A stretch of DNA of 64,000 bases from Trichopria drosophilae. Its lineage: Eukaryota > Arthropoda > Insecta > Hymenoptera > Diapriidae. The translations under genes and the position numbers were made by a program. Of this stretch, positions 9,456-22,309 are shown in pieces (within the stretch, counting starts at the first letter, position 1; the number at the start of each line of letters is the position of its first letter). Location of the stretch: NCBI GenBank assembly GCA_030407085.1, contig CM059587.1, positions 98,079,001 to 98,143,000 on the forward strand. The letters are read 5' to 3'. The notes below the pieces were generated by a model. That model had not been told where the DNA came from and searched no databases. It worked only from the letters and a program-made list of their open reading frames with translations.

Positions 9456-12238
9456 TATGTATACAAGTTTGTTTCCATCGCACGTGTTTTCTATCAAAAA
9501 CCAAATATATGCGCTGTTAATGTTATTTTTTTATTTTTATTTTCAAGTGACCGATAGAACAAAGAAACAATTTAATTATTTATTTAATATTGTGTATTAA
9601 GTGAAACCTTATTTCCATCATTCGATGTATGTTTACGTTAATTTCCATATGCAATGGCTCAGATGCAACTTTCCTAGGAGCCAATAAAAAAAGTAAAAAT
9701 TAAAAATAAAATTTAACAATAAAATTAACAATAAAAAACGTTTATCCCGACATTTTTTTGATTGCGATTTACTACTAAAAAGTACTGTCAAACGTTACGT
9801 TAAATTTATGTACATTTGGCTCCGTTACTAAGTTTTACAATTATTTAAAACAGTCTTTACATTAAGCATAAAACCATATTTGTATTATTTGAAATTCATA
9901 AAAGTAACATTCCTACTGAATAATATTTCTATATTCACTCGGTATGAAAAGTAAATCAGGTTTTTTGGTTTTTCCGAAATGATTTCTACTGACTCTCCAT
10001 TTTTTACATTGACAAATGCATTGAAGAATTTTCATTCTTGCCATTTTTTGTAAAGGTGGAATCAAAAATTGTTAGTAATAATTTTTTCGCGAATTTATAA
10101 AAAATACCTCGCGTTTATCTCGCAATCAAACTTTTACCCACTTGTATCGTAATATATTATTAAATTTCATTATTAGAATGGCTATATATTTTATATTTAT
10201 TTTACGAATTATATGAAAAAAGTATCGTACGATTATATGAAAAAATTATACAAATTTCAGTCAAAATGATACCCAAAGTAACAAATCAAAATCGATTTCT
10301 GAATGATTTTGTTTCTCGTGAATAGTTTTTATTTTAGATGAAAGGTACAGAAATACTTTTATTTGATGTTTGTATTAAATATGTTATTAAAAGGATTTTG
10401 ATATCAAACAAAAGATGTGCACCTAACATTATTAAAATGGTTTAAATAAGTAACATTAAATGCTATTTCGGGGATATTATTACTAATTTTCGATTCTTAA
10501 ATATTCAGTATAGTTCATAACCTCAAATCTACCGAAGTTGTAAAATAGACGTAATAAAATTTATTAAACGAACTAAAATTTAACACTGTATGGTATATTT
10601 GATAATATATTCTAAAACGTAAAAGTAACATATTATCTAAAACAACTTTTCACATTAAATCTAGTATTATATGTTACAACAATTTCTACCTTGCTTTCAT
10701 AGTTGCATTAACCTTTTTTTCCCTCTGGATAGCTTCAGCTGTTTGAGAGATTTTCCGACATTTCCAGAGAAATTGGACTAAATCAATTTTTTTGTTAGAA
10801 ATATTTTTTGTTAAGCAATTGTACATTGGACTCGTTTCCCTTCGTAACAGATTGTAAATATTATCAAATACACGCGATTTCCTAATATATTATGCAAACA
10901 GGATATTTCATGTCGACATTCATTTGTATTCACAATATACAAAAGAGTAACGTAAAACTTAAAACTCTTGTCAGTAGAATTTAGTCATAAATTACAAGAT
11001 CGAAGTTACACTGATTGCTTTTTATTTTAACAAATGCAATTCGCTGATTTTTATTGTTGATTAATTCGAAGCTTATACAAAATAATTATACAAAAAATGT
11101 TATGTTAATTTATTTGCTATAAATTCATGCTAGTTCTCTTGTAATCAAAAATATCTTGAACATTTTTATTCATTCGACTAGAAAGATAAAGGCGTTGGCA
11201 AACTTTTCATATATATATTTACATTTTTATCAGATAAAAGCTTTTTTTATTTTTTAAATATATATGACTAGAGAATATTTCCAGTATGTTGAGAAAGATT
11301 ACTTTGGAAAAATTCGTCGAATATCTTCTGTTTATAACTCGAATTACCCTCTTGGTGTAAACAAATAACGTCATGTATATATTTTAGATGAATGTTACAG
11401 TATTTGGATTGTTTCCTTGAATGGTAAACCTACGTATTGCCTAATTGTGCATTCAGTTATACAAAAAAGACACCAGAGACATCTATTTTGTTAACACTTT
11501 TGTTGTTTCTTCTTTTTCGTTTACATAGTTAGTAATTAAAAAATGTCCGAATAAAATGAAAGAAGTATGTAAATAAAAACGCAAACATATTATCAAGCTG
11601 AATTTTTTTCTTTAATTTTGGTGGTAACAACAGATGGTGCATCAAACGTTTTCGATTTCTCGATATTGAGATGCGACAACAATTGATGATTTTTCATTAT
11701 TTATTGCATGTAGTTAAATTATCTTTTAACTTTTCAAAATAACTGATTATATTTCTTAATATCTGTGGACGCTTAATAAATGTGAAATCAACAAGGACAT
11801 TTAATTTGTAATTATATAGAGAACTTTTATTGCATTTCAGTAGCTTTCAAAGTGTTTCTGAAAAATGGTGAGATAACTTAATAACTTTTATCAATATTTT
11901 ATCTTTTAAAATATCACCTTTCGACAGGACAATACCTGTACATCGACTAACAAAAATGACATCATCAAAATGCTTAGCCGTTATTAGGACATTAGCTATC
12001 GTTTCCATCACCATTGATAATAGAACATGGATAGTCAAAAAACTTTCGTCTTAATGGTGGAGGAATATTCCAACTGAATAAAATTGTAGCGTTAATGTTA
12101 ACATGGCTTGATTTCGGCTGATGAAACATTTTTATTGTGAATGGTTTTTAATCATTTCCGGAAAGACTCGAATTTTATGAAATTCGTGGCCCCCTACGCC
12201 ATTGTCATTTCCTTTAACTGTACATCTTATTTTATAAT
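9456..12238. other. AT-rich DNA, no feature recognised
   Basis: Both strands carry only short AT-driven frames. I see no splice-bounded coding segment, RNA gene or clear repeat. Confidence 0.5.
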
Positions 12239-12400
12239 ATAAATTCTTTGGAGTAAGAACTCACTCTTAATAGAATGAAAATTAAGTCACTCCATTAGAG
12301 TGAATTCTCCCACTTAGTTAGTGATAACTCATTCTGCATGTAATGAAAATGTATTCTTTCACTAGAGTGGCTATTTTCACCCTAAGAAATTTAAAGACTA
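12239..12400. mobile_element. GAGTGA-family MITE, degenerate copy
   Basis: The segment begins TAAATTCTTTGGAGT and ends ACCCTAAGAAATTTA, an imperfect inverted pair, with internal GAGTGAATT, TCACTCC and CACTAGAGTG words. It belongs to the family best seen at 20042-20245 and 22159-22309. Confidence 0.55.
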
Positions 12401-12675
12401 ATTATATAAATAATTTTATTTCGCTGACTAGGAAAATAAGGAGAGGAGCGCTATAATTCGATTTAAAATAAGAGGAGGCTGATTAGCCTCTAGAGGAGGC
12501 AAATTATTTTGAAAATGTAATGAAAACATCAAAATCGAGAAATAAAGTTTGTACTCAAACACAAATGTACATCGTGTAATTTCATCAGTATCGTCACTCA
12601 TTAATTAGATTTTAATTTTGTTATGTTAATGTGATATGTAGTGGATTATTGTTAAATCAACTGTTGTTCACTACA

Positions 12676-13065
12676 CAGAAAAAAAAGTCAACTAAAGTTA
12701 CTACAAAATAAAATTGTTACATTTTAAATTAAGCACTATAAAAGGCTTAATTACAGTCTAAAATTGAGCTAATTTTCTTAAATTAAGTCAATATTTGCGC
12801 TTAAAGTCTTACTTTCAGACACCAAACTTTAATTTTAGTCGAGATTTATGCTTAAAGAAAAATTTTTCGAGCTTGTCACACCTAAGTTAGAGAATTCTTA
12901 TTTCGAACTTAAATATTAAGTAAAAGTGAAATTTCTAAAACAAAAAACAAGGTTTTGAGCGCAAATATTAACTTAATTTAAGAAAATTAGTACAATTTTA
13001 GGCTGAAATTAAGCCTTTTACAGTGCTTAATTTGAGATGTAACAATTTTAAGGCTTTTTTTCCTG
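12676..13065. mobile_element. Palindromic MITE 'AAAGTCTTAAA', copy 1
   Basis: The element is almost wholly self-complementary: AAGCACT.TAAAAGGCTTAAT near 12733 pairs with ATTAAGCCTTTTACAGTGCTT near 13010, and TTTTCTTAAATTAAGTCAAT with its complement near 12965. The ends are CAGAAAAAAAAGTC and GGCTTTTTTTCCTG. Two closer relatives are at 13711-14062 and 17909-18266. It is non-coding. Confidence 0.75.
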
Positions 13066-13710
13066 CGTATTAAAAATCTTCTTAAATTTCAATAACGTTT
13101 AATATGCATACGTATACGAAATTTAATGACATTATTAATTAAAGCATTTTTATTAAGCATGATCATGAAATTTAAATAGCCTGTAATTAAAGTGGTGATT
13201 AATGTATGTAGTAATTAGTTTTAAGCGTTTACATATTTGTGATTAAAACACTGAAAGAAGTTATTAGTATTGCATCTTTAATATTTAAAATTTATATAAT
13301 TTTGAACCCGAAGTCAAACGTAAATTGAAAGGAGTACATTTACAGATCTTTGGAGTAAACAATCTACTGGTAATTCAAGGAGATATTAACAATTTACTTT
13401 ATGAGATTATTTTCTGTTTATAATTTCTAGTGCGATCATTAAATTCGAAGCACGATCATGCATTACTCATCTAATTAATGTCTAATTTTAATTTAATTTC
13501 GTCAACGTTTTATTTCTTTTCACATAAATATTCCTAAAAGGAAAAATAATATATTAACATTAATTCACTATTTATAACCAATATATGTAAAATATCTTAC
13601 TTGGTAACTAAACGCAATTTTTAATATGATTACAATTTACTGTTGTGTATATAATCTCTAAAGTTTATATGAGAATTATGTACTCTTTAAATTTATAGGA
13701 GTGAAATTCA

Positions 13711-14062
13711 CAGTAAAAAAAAGTCTTAAAATTGTTACATATGCAATTCAGCACGGTAAAAGGCTTAATTTCATTCTAAAATTGTACTAATTTTCTTAAA
13801 TTAAGTTAATATTTGCGCTCAAAACCTTGTTTTTAGTTTTGGAAACTTACTTTTAGTAAATGTTCGAAATAAGAATTCTCTAGCTTGAGTGTGACAAGCT
13901 CGAACAATTTTTCTTTAAGCATAAATCTCGACTAAAAGTGAATTAAGACTTTAAGCCCAAATGTTGACTTAATTTAAGAAAATTAGCTCAATTTTAGACT
14001 AAAATTAAGCCTTTTACAGTGCTTAATTTAAGATGTAACAACTTTAAGACTTTTTTTCTCTG
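13711..14062 (-). mobile_element. Palindromic MITE 'AAAGTCTTAAA', copy 2
   Basis: The ends are CAGTAAAAAAAAGTCTTAAA and TTTAAGACTTTTTTTCTCTG. It lies in the left arm of the large inverted duplication and is the mirror of copy 3, so it was present before the duplication. Confidence 0.8.
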
Positions 14063-16249
14063 TTGAGCCACTCTTTCATGAATATTCGTCCACCTTTTTT
14101 TGTTTATTAACCGTTGAGATGGCTGAAACTAATATAAAAAACAATTTTGCTTGAAACTCGTACCTAAATTTCTTTGATTGAAATTTTCATTCAAAACCTG
14201 GAGTGAGCAGGATGCTTTCTAAACAGAGTGAAAGGCTAATCTGAAAGAGTGAGATCAGGCACATGAAAAAGTAACGAAAATAACTCTAAATGTTGGAAGT
14301 TTTATGTCTGTTTGTAAACTTATAATTGTTGTATCAAATTATAATTTATACATTTAGGATTTTAAAATTTCGTTCAAATTTCACCCAAAGCAAATTAGAC
14401 AGTACGAATTTCAAAATATCATAATATGTATAGAAAACACACCCACAAAATATTTCGTAAATTTTTATTACAAAAATGAAGGAACGAAAGTTCATATCAA
14501 GCATTTCTTAAAAAGTTGGCAAATTTTTCAGAAACAATTCAGCAATCTTTTGCGACTGTTTAATAATAATCATCATTATTTCCTGACATCGTGAATTTCA
14601 TAAAATGTTGATAATTTGCACCGAAAATATTTGTTCGCCTACTTTGCAAAAAAAAAATGTAAAAGATTAACAAAATTTACTAATGAAAATTAGATGCTTT
14701 TTGAAAATAAATATTTCGAATATAGTCGGAAGTAATTTGAGTTGTTTTCAATTTTCACGTTTTAGAAATGAGGAATGGCAATATTTTTTACCTGCAAAGA
14801 ACGTAAACAACTTTTGGGATCGCAATCTGAGGCTATTCCGAAAAATGTGAAGTACAACGGAAAAACAGATGCAACACGTTTTCCTGTCAAATTTATGAAA
14901 CACAAAATAAATTAAACGTTTTACTAATTATTGTCATATGAACAATTTTAAAAATATAACATAGAAAATTGTATACGATTTCGTATAACCTTAAAAATTT
15001 GATAAAATTGCAAAAAACGCCTTTATTTTACACGATATAGCAAAAAGGGATGTATTAAACATTAACTAAGAAATAATTTAGTTTTACTGAAATATTATTA
15101 GTATAAATAAAAATTCGAAAATGTTACAATAATTACATCAATTTTTTAAGATTTTAATTCGTAAACTACTTTTGTTTCCAACTTCATAAATTGTTTAAGA
15201 AGTCATTTTTTTTCTTCTGTGTTGTATTGTTTTAAACTTCTTTTTCATTTGTTGATTTAATTTATTGTTTCTATCATCCTCAGCCTTTTTTTATGCTATC
15301 CTAGTAAACCAAAATGGATAAGAATGAATTCATTTTCATTCTCTATTTTGTTTACTTCGAATGCTTTTAACTCCAAAAAAGTTTCCAAAATGATGAATGC
15401 ATCTGAATACACAAATAAGATTTGTAAAGAAAAGGTTATGCTCTCCTATAAATCTCATTATAATAAATATAAAATTATCAACAATAAAAACAAATAAATA
15501 TACGAATATTCTAAACATTTCTTTATTCATCTGAATGTGTCCAGAAAATATTTTTGCAAAAATAGATGCTTGCATCTAACTTTAAGATGCCGTTATGTAC
15601 CAACGGAAATTTTCGGTACGTTATTCAAGTCTTCAAAATCTACCTGAAAATGACAGAAATGTACAAAGCTTTTCACAAATTAAGATAAAGACCATTTTTA
15701 CCTGAAGTAAAGATCTAAAAATATTTTAGGAATTCTGTAACTAAATAAGGATAATTTCAAAACAAGCCAAAAAGAAAAGCTTCGAAATTTCCAGAATATT
15801 CTAGAATAAATTTCTAGCAAAAATATCCACTGTATTTTTAAAAAAAAATCATCAAATTGAATCATATTTCGCAAATCTTGGATGCAGACAGATGCTAAAG
15901 TTACTATCGTTATAATACCAATTAATTAGTGTTCATTCGAGATTATATTCTCTTTAGTTATTGTTGAGAACTGAATTGATTGGCGGGTCTCATGCTCGGA
16001 TTTAGGTTATTCCTATTGTAGCTTATAGAGCTTCTCCGTTTGAACCAATGTAAAGCTCGTGTTTTATGAAGACTCATTGACAGTTATTCTAAATGAAAAT
16101 TAATATACAATATATTCAAAAATAGTAACTTGGTGAATTCTAGTTAAAATTTTTTATCTTTTGCATTCAAAGGCTGAATTATTTTTGCACTAAAGTGTAT
16201 GTAATTTCATTTTGAAAGATCATTTTTTAACTCAAATTGATTAGAGGGC

Positions 16250-16830
16250 ATAACATTTACAAATCTTATTTTGTGTATTCAAATGCATTCATTATTTTAG
16301 TAACATTTTTTTGGACTTAAATTCATTCAAGGTGGAAAAAATCGGGACTGAAAATGAATGCATTCGTATCCATTTTGGATTACTACAAATGAAAAATAAA
16401 CAGTACAATACTGAAGAAAAAACAGACTTATTTAACAATTTATGAAGTTCTAACCAAAAATAGTTTTTTCGAATTAGAATTTTTAAAAATTGATGTAATT
16501 TTTTAAATATTTTTTAATTTTTATTTATACAACTAATACTTAAATCAATTTTATTTGTGTATTCAAATGCATTCACCATTTTGGAAACTTTTTTTTGGAG
16601 TTAAAAGCATTCAAGGTAAACAAAATAGAGAATGAAAATGAATGCATTCTTATCCATTTTGGATTACTAGGATAGCATAAAAAAAGGCTGAGGTTGATAG
16701 AAACAATAAGTTAAATCAACAAATGAAAAACAAGTTTAAAACAATACAACATAAAAGAAAAAAAGGGAGTTCTTAAACAATTTATGAAGTTGGAAACAAA
16801 AGTAGTTTACGAATTAAAATCTTAAATAAT
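16250..16830. repeat. Tandem duplication, period about 283 bp
   Basis: GTGTATTCAAATGCATTCA near 16274 recurs near 16557. The order TTTTGG, AATGAATGCATTC, TATCCATTTTGGATTACTA, then GAAACAATAAGTT-like text is conserved in both. The second unit belongs to the right arm of the inverted duplication; the first lies in its spacer. Confidence 0.65.
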
Positions 16831-17305
16831 TGATGTAATTATTGTAACATTTTCGAATTTTTATTTATACTAATAAAATTTCAGTAAAACTAAATCATTT
16901 ATTAGTTAATGTTTAAAATACCCCTTTTTGGTGTATCGTGTAAAATAAAGGCTTTTTTACAATTTTAACAAATCTTACGAAATCGTATTCAATTTTTTAT
17001 GATATATTTCTAAAATTATTTATGTGATAATATTTTACAAAATACGTTAAACTTATTTTGTTTCTCATAAGTTTAGAAGAAAACCGCTTTCCATCTGCTT
17101 TTGTGTTGTACGGTTCGCATTTTTAGAAGTGACACTCAGGTTAAAATCCCAAAAGTTTACGTTTCCCTTTGCGGGTCGCAAATATTGGCATTCCGCATTC
17201 GAAAGAAGTGAAAATTGAAAATGACTCAAATCATTTACGACTATATTCAAAATATTTATTTTCAATAAGCATCTAATTTTCATTAGTAAATTTTGCTTAT
17301 CTTTT

Positions 17306-18550
17306 ACATTTTTTTTTTGCGAAGTAAGCAAACAAATATTTTCGGTGCAAATTATCAACATTTTATGAAATTCAAGTTGTCAGGAAATAATGATGATTAT
17401 TATTGAACATCCAGAAAAGATTGCTGAATTGTTTCTGAAAAATTTGCGAACTTTTTAAGAAATAATTGATATTAACTTTCGTTCCTTCATTTTTGTAGGA
17501 AACATTTACGAAATATTTTGCTTGGGTGTTCTGTTTTCTATACAATTTATGATATTTTCGAATTCGTACTGTCTAATTTGCTTGGAGTGAAATTTGAACG
17601 AAATTTTAAAATCCTAAATGTATAAATTATAATTTGATACAACAATTATAAGTTTACAAACAGACATAAAACTTCCAACATTTAGAGTTATTTTCGTTAC
17701 TTTTTCATGTGCCTGCTCTCACTCTTTCAGATTAGCCTTTCACTCTGTTTAGAAAGCATCCTGCTCACTCCAGGTTTTGAATGAAAATTTCAATCAAAGA
17801 AATTTAGGTACGAGTTTCAAGCAAAATTGTTTTTTATATTAGTTTCAGCCATCTCAACGGTTAATAAACAAAAAAAGGTGGACGAATATTCATGAAAGCG
17901 TGGCTCAACAGAGAAAAAAGTCTTAAAGTTGTTACATCTTGAATTAAGCACTGTAAAAGGCTTAATTTCAGTCTAAAATTGAGCTAATTTTCTTAAATTA
18001 AGTCAATATTTGGGCTTAAAGTCTTAATTCACTTTTAGTCGAGATTTATGCTTAAAGAAAAATTTTTCGAGCTTGTCACATCCAAGTTAGAGAATTCTTA
18101 TTTCGAACCTGAATCTTGACTAAAAGTTAGTTTCCAAAACTTAAAACAAGGTTTTGAGCGCAAATATTGACTTAATTTAAGAAAATTAGTACAATTTTAG
18201 ATTGAAATTAAGCCTTTTACGGTGCTGAATTGCATATGTAACAATTTTAAGACTTTTTTTTTACTGTGAATTTCACTCCTATGAATTTAAAGACTAAGTT
18301 ATTCTCATATAAACTTTAGAGATTACACAACATACATTTTTTTTGCGAAGTAGGCGAACAAATATTTTCGGTGCAAATTATCAACATTTTATGTAATTCA
18401 AGATGTCAGGAAATAATGATGATTATTATTGAACATCCAGAAAAGATTGCTGAATTGTTTCTGAAAAATTTGCTAACTTTTTAAGAAATACTTGATATTA
18501 ACTTTCGTTCCTTCATTTTTGTAGGAAACATTTACGAAATATTTTGCTTG
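17306..18550. repeat. 220-bp direct repeat at 17306-17526 and 18334-18550
   Basis: The two segments are nearly identical: both start ACATTTTTTTTGCGAAGTA and contain GGAAATAATGATGATTATT, AGAAAAGATTGCTGAATTG, and TTTACGAAATATTTTGCTTG. The second copy begins exactly where the large inverted duplication ends, so it may record how the outer breakpoint formed. The DNA between them belongs to the right arm. Confidence 0.8.
17909..18266 (+). mobile_element. Palindromic MITE 'AAAGTCTTAAA', copy 3
   Basis: The ends are CAGAGAAAAAAGTCTTAAAG and TTAAGACTTTTTTTTTACTG, and the element is self-complementary throughout. It is the mirror partner of copy 2 in the right arm of the inverted duplication. Confidence 0.8.
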
Positions 18551-18584
18551 GGTTATGATATTTTCGAATTCGTACTCTGTAAAT

Positions 18585-18700
18585 TCCTTTCAGTCAAATT
18601 TCTCACTTCAAGAATGAGAATTCACTCCAAGTAAAAGTGAAAGGTGAGCCACTCTGTATGGAGTGTAAATTTCACTTCAATTGGAGTGAAATTTAATAAA
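18585..18700. mobile_element. GAGTGA-family MITE, partial
   Basis: It holds GAATTCACTCCAAGTAAAAG, GAGCCACTCTGTATGGAGTG and TTGGAGTGAAATTTAAT words. It is a degenerate member and its ends are unclear. Confidence 0.5.
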
Positions 18701-19444
18701 ATTTGACATTCCATGTGCATAAATTATAGTTTAATAATACAATTATAATTTTATAAACAAATATAAAACTTTATTACTTTCAATAAAAAATAATCAATTT
18801 TAATATTTTCGTAAAATAAGTTGTATCAATCATTTTTTCGGTATATTTGATAATAGTAGAGAAGGGTGGGTGCGCATAATATAGACATGGAACCTCTTTT
18901 GGAAACGTGATTTATTGCTTTAATTTCTATTATTATATTAACGTGTTTATTTTACTTGTATGTGCTAAGTAATTACAGATATCATGAAGGATATTTTATC
19001 AAAAATACATCTTTTTTAAAAGATAAACCATGTTTAAAAGTTTTAAGCTAATTTTGTAAGGTAATTGATGAATATTCTGAGGATTTTCATTGAATTAATG
19101 TAACTGTATATTTAATCATGAGATAATATTAATTTTAAAGTTTCAATTATTGCAATATACTCAAAAATTTTATAAATCCTCAGCTGTAGCCAAGATTGAT
19201 TTTCTAAATTGAAACTTTGATAATTTTGTTAATCAAGTGGTATTTCAATGGAATGAACATATTTATAATGTTTTTTGAGAGCTCCACTTGACCTCTTGGT
19301 GTATTCAATTTTGCTAATAAATTACTAGTTTCAAATTTACTCATAAGCATCTTAACGTCCGGGTCTTCTAAATTAATATTCTTTTATGAAATTTAAAACA
19401 TTTTCCAAGTACTAAGACATATTTGGAGTTTAGGCACTTGCATT
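18701..19444. other. AT-rich DNA, no feature recognised
   Basis: Only short AT-driven frames are present. No splice-bounded coding segment or clear repeat is seen. Confidence 0.45.
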
Positions 19445-19682
19445 TTTTTATATCAGTATAAATCCAACTCTTATTTGAGTGAATTTTAACTCCCCACAGA
19501 GTGAATTTTCACTGCATACAAAGAGTGAATTCTTACTGCAATATTTGAAGTAAATTACCTTCACCCTTTCCGTTGGAGTTACTGATATCACTCTTTTAGA
19601 GTGATCTGTTACTCTTTCTAGAGTGAGCACCCTGCTCACTCCAAGTTTGGACTGAACGTTTCACTCCAAGAAATTTAGAGAG
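19445..19682. mobile_element. GAGTGA-family MITE, long variant
   Basis: It is dense in alternating GAGTGAATT and TCACTC words and ends TCACTCCAAGAAATTTAGAGAG, which is the family's right terminus. The left end is AATCCAACTCTTATTTGAGTG. The minus-strand frame across it is repeat-derived. Confidence 0.6.
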
Positions 19683-20041
19683 TAAATTGGCATTATTAGA
19701 AAGAATTTTTTTCTATTGTCTACATGGAACACGGAAATTTACTAAAATAATAACAAATTTTGAAAAAATACAAGGAAGCTCTAGTTAAAATCGAATAATA
19801 GTAAACATTGTATTCTGTATAGTTTACATTAGATTTTTAAAATTACAAATAAATTAATTCCCCTTATTGAATCCATTTTAGATCATGCAAGGGGTTAGAA
19901 CTCATATCATGGAATTAATTGCCGATAAAGTATATATTTTTATTGAACGAAAATAAAGCGACATGTATTTTACCAGTTTCTTTAAAAATATAAGGGCCAC
20001 TAAAATTTATGATCTGTAAGACATTGATACATTACTACCAA

Positions 20042-20245
20042 CTCTCTAAATTTCTTGTAGTGAAAATTGAGCCACTCTATCATTAAGAATGAAAATTTCA
20101 CTCAATGAAGAGTGACATTTCACTCCATCAAGAGTGAAATAAAAAAATCTCATTTCTAGACGAGTAAAATATCACTCTCAATAGAGTGAAGATTTCACTC
20201 TTAGTGAAGGAGTAGCTCAATTTTCACTCCAAAGAATTTAGAGAG
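20042..20245. mobile_element. GAGTGA-family MITE, intact copy (204 bp)
   Basis: The termini CTCTCTAAATTTCTTG and CAAAGAATTTAGAGAG are inverted repeats that extend inward through GTGAAAATTGAGCCACTC and its partner GAGTAGCTCAATTTTCAC. Internally it has alternating GAGTGA and TCACTC units, so the whole can fold on itself. Confidence 0.8.
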
Positions 20246-21028
20246 AATAAATCAATTATTGAAGAAATGACCAGAATTCGTACGTAACCAACAAATAAGT
20301 GATAGTCATGTTCGTTGCATTATTTATTAATTAAAATGTGATAACTATAATCATGTTATGCACAAAATCATGCATAATAATCGAACCCACGAGAAAAAAG
20401 ATTCTGTGGAATTAATACATTGTATTAATCTTTGAGTGGTTTAATCTTTTTATGCAACAAAATTTGTGTTAAATTTGCACTGAAATAAATTTAACAAAAT
20501 TAAAGAAATCGCGCATTTAGAGCTCTTATTTAAGACGGCCAAAATGTAACCCAACAAAAAATGTTGTTATGTGATTCTAAATACATCATAAACCGAATAA
20601 ATCAAATTCTATATTAAATTGCTTTCTATATTAAATTTGTCCCTCAAACAGAAATAAGAAGCAGGTTGTACATGTGTCGATAGTTAGTATAACTATTTAA
20701 AATGACTAGTTGTAACGAATATTAGTTTATTCGATTTACTACTTTTTTTTTGGTATATTCGCTACTTTTGTGCCCACTACTATTACGTAGTTGGTATAAC
20801 TAATCATTTTTTTATTAGCCTGTACTGAATAAATATTTACTAGTTTTTATACTTGCATTTCGTTACACTATCACCAATTCATTTAACAATGCAACGTTAA
20901 TTTAGTAAGATAAACTATATTGAGTTATACAAATTACTAAATATTGAATTCCCACTTAATGTCTGACTATATACTAAATATTTTTCTCAGCGTATATAAA
21001 AAATTTAAATGATGTAGTTTCGTTTCAG
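20246..21028. other. AT-rich DNA with MITE-like fragments
   Basis: Words such as AGTTAGTATAACTA (20690) and GTAGTTGGTATAACTA (20790) repeat imperfectly and suggest a decayed palindromic element at about 20680-20960. No gene is seen. Confidence 0.35.
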
Positions 21029-21082
21029 CTATACCAATGTAGGGTTCGTCAGTTGCAAGAGGCCAACATCAAAATCAATAAG
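21029..21082 (+). CDS. Candidate 54-bp internal coding exon, unidentified
   Basis: A pyrimidine-rich acceptor (TTTCGTTTCAG| at 21028) is followed by 54 bases that stay open in one frame as LYQCRVRQLQEANIKINK. A donor AATAAG|GTGTGG follows at 21082/21083. The codons are less AT-driven than the surroundings, and the length is a multiple of three, so the exon could be skipped without a frameshift. The frame remains open until a stop about eight codons past the donor. I do not recognise the peptide; it is basic and could be part of a helical segment. Chance splice-like signals are common in AT-rich DNA, so this is a candidate only. Confidence 0.3.
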
Positions 21083-21099
21083 GTGTGGATTCCTGTTTC

Positions 21100-22158
21100 T
21101 CTTCAAGTTTATTGATCGAAAATATACTGATACGGAAAATGTTACATTTTCCAAATTAGAGAGTATACAATGGGTGTTTTCTAGTGTTTGATATCAACAC
21201 AGTCTTTCCCTTTCTGTTTACGCAAATATATTTCATGTGAAACAGATAATGATATATTTAGTGGATTCTCAAATGCAGTTAGTACATTCTACAACTTATT
21301 TAATTCAATTTTATTTTTTATTTTCTTGGACGACTATTATTTCATTAAACTAAATACTTCACATATGGATAATTAAATCTGACAAGTTAGTTATCACTTA
21401 CTAACTGAAACAACCATTTTTCACCGTCCGGGGAAAACCAAAATCTATGTTATTCTATAATTATTTTAAGGTCATATATAATACAATATTTTGAACATAT
21501 ACCTCCCACTGAGTAGAAAGCAAAACTTTTTAAATAACAAAAAAAAATGGCTTCAATTAAGGAAAAGTATTTCAGATTCACTAAACTCGACAGACATTTG
21601 TTAAAAATGAGAAAATATCTTCTAAATTCAAGTAAATATTTTCCTCGCAACTGTTGAAATAAAACTTAAATTTAGGGGAGGTTTTTCAGTCTATAACCAT
21701 CGCAAAAATACAATCTCATGACCAATATTCACTTCATTACAGTTGGCTTTGCAGTATTTTTCATTTTTTTGCTATGCTAAAAAATGTCCAGTTTTATCTC
21801 GCATTTCAATTCAAAAACTAAAGAATTTTTACACATTTTAATACTTATAATAAATGGAAAAAAAAACATGAGTCCGTTGCTCGTGAGTTATACCCAACAA
21901 AATTAAATTAACGAAAATTAGTACTATTTTCATAATTAACACATAAAAATAAGTAAATTGGGGAATTTTTCAAACAAGAATTAACTTTCGTTCTTTAAAG
22001 GAATTTACTACATCAAGTAATAAAATTAAGAGTAAAATAATTAAGTATTTGCAGTATTGTATTAATCCATTAAAGTCCAGTGATACATGTGTTTTTCTAG
22101 ATTTTCAAGCTTCATTCTCAAAAAGAAATAAGATTAATATTGTCTTGAAAATTATCTA
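21100..22158. other. AT-rich DNA, no feature recognised
   Basis: Only short AT-driven frames on either strand. No repeat or RNA gene is evident. Confidence 0.45.
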
Positions 22159-22309
22159 CTCTCTAAATTCGTTGGAGTGAAAATGTCACTGTATGAAGAG
22201 TGACATGTCACTCCATCAAGAGTGAAAGAAAAGAAATTCACTCCTGGAAGAGTGAAATATCATATTCGCGAAACAATGGCTCAATTTTCACTCCAAGGAA
22301 TTTAGACAG
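22159..22309. mobile_element. GAGTGA-family MITE, TA-flanked (151 bp)
   Basis: The termini CTCTCTAAATTCGTTGGAGTG and CACTCCAAGGAATTTAGACAG are inverted, with TA on both sides (22157-22158, 22310-22311). Internal GAGTGAAAGAAAAG and GAATTCACTCCTGGAAGAG words follow the family pattern. The short overlapping frames on both strands are repeat-derived. The TA flank suggests the family moves by a Tc1/mariner-like machinery. Confidence 0.75.

Larger units (their letters stand above)
13640..18334. repeat. 4.7-kb inverted duplication, arms about 1.78 kb
   Basis: The left arm (about 13640-15421) and right arm (about 16548-18334) are long reverse complements. Matched landmarks from outside in: TGTTGTGTATATAATCTCTA with TAGAGATTACACAACA; the MITE copies 13711-14062 and 17909-18266; ATGAATATTCGTCCACC (14080) with GGTGGACGAATATTCAT (17877); the CACTCTTTCAGATTAGCC-type block; CACCGAAAATATTTGTTCGC (14619) with its complement (17338); ACGCCTTTATTTTACACGAT; and ATGGATAAGAATGAATTCAT (15313) with its complement (16650). 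The arms are nearly equal in length, so few indels separate them. The spacer is 15422-16547. Minus-strand frames at 15336 and 17065 are arm sequence and not genes. Confidence 0.85.
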
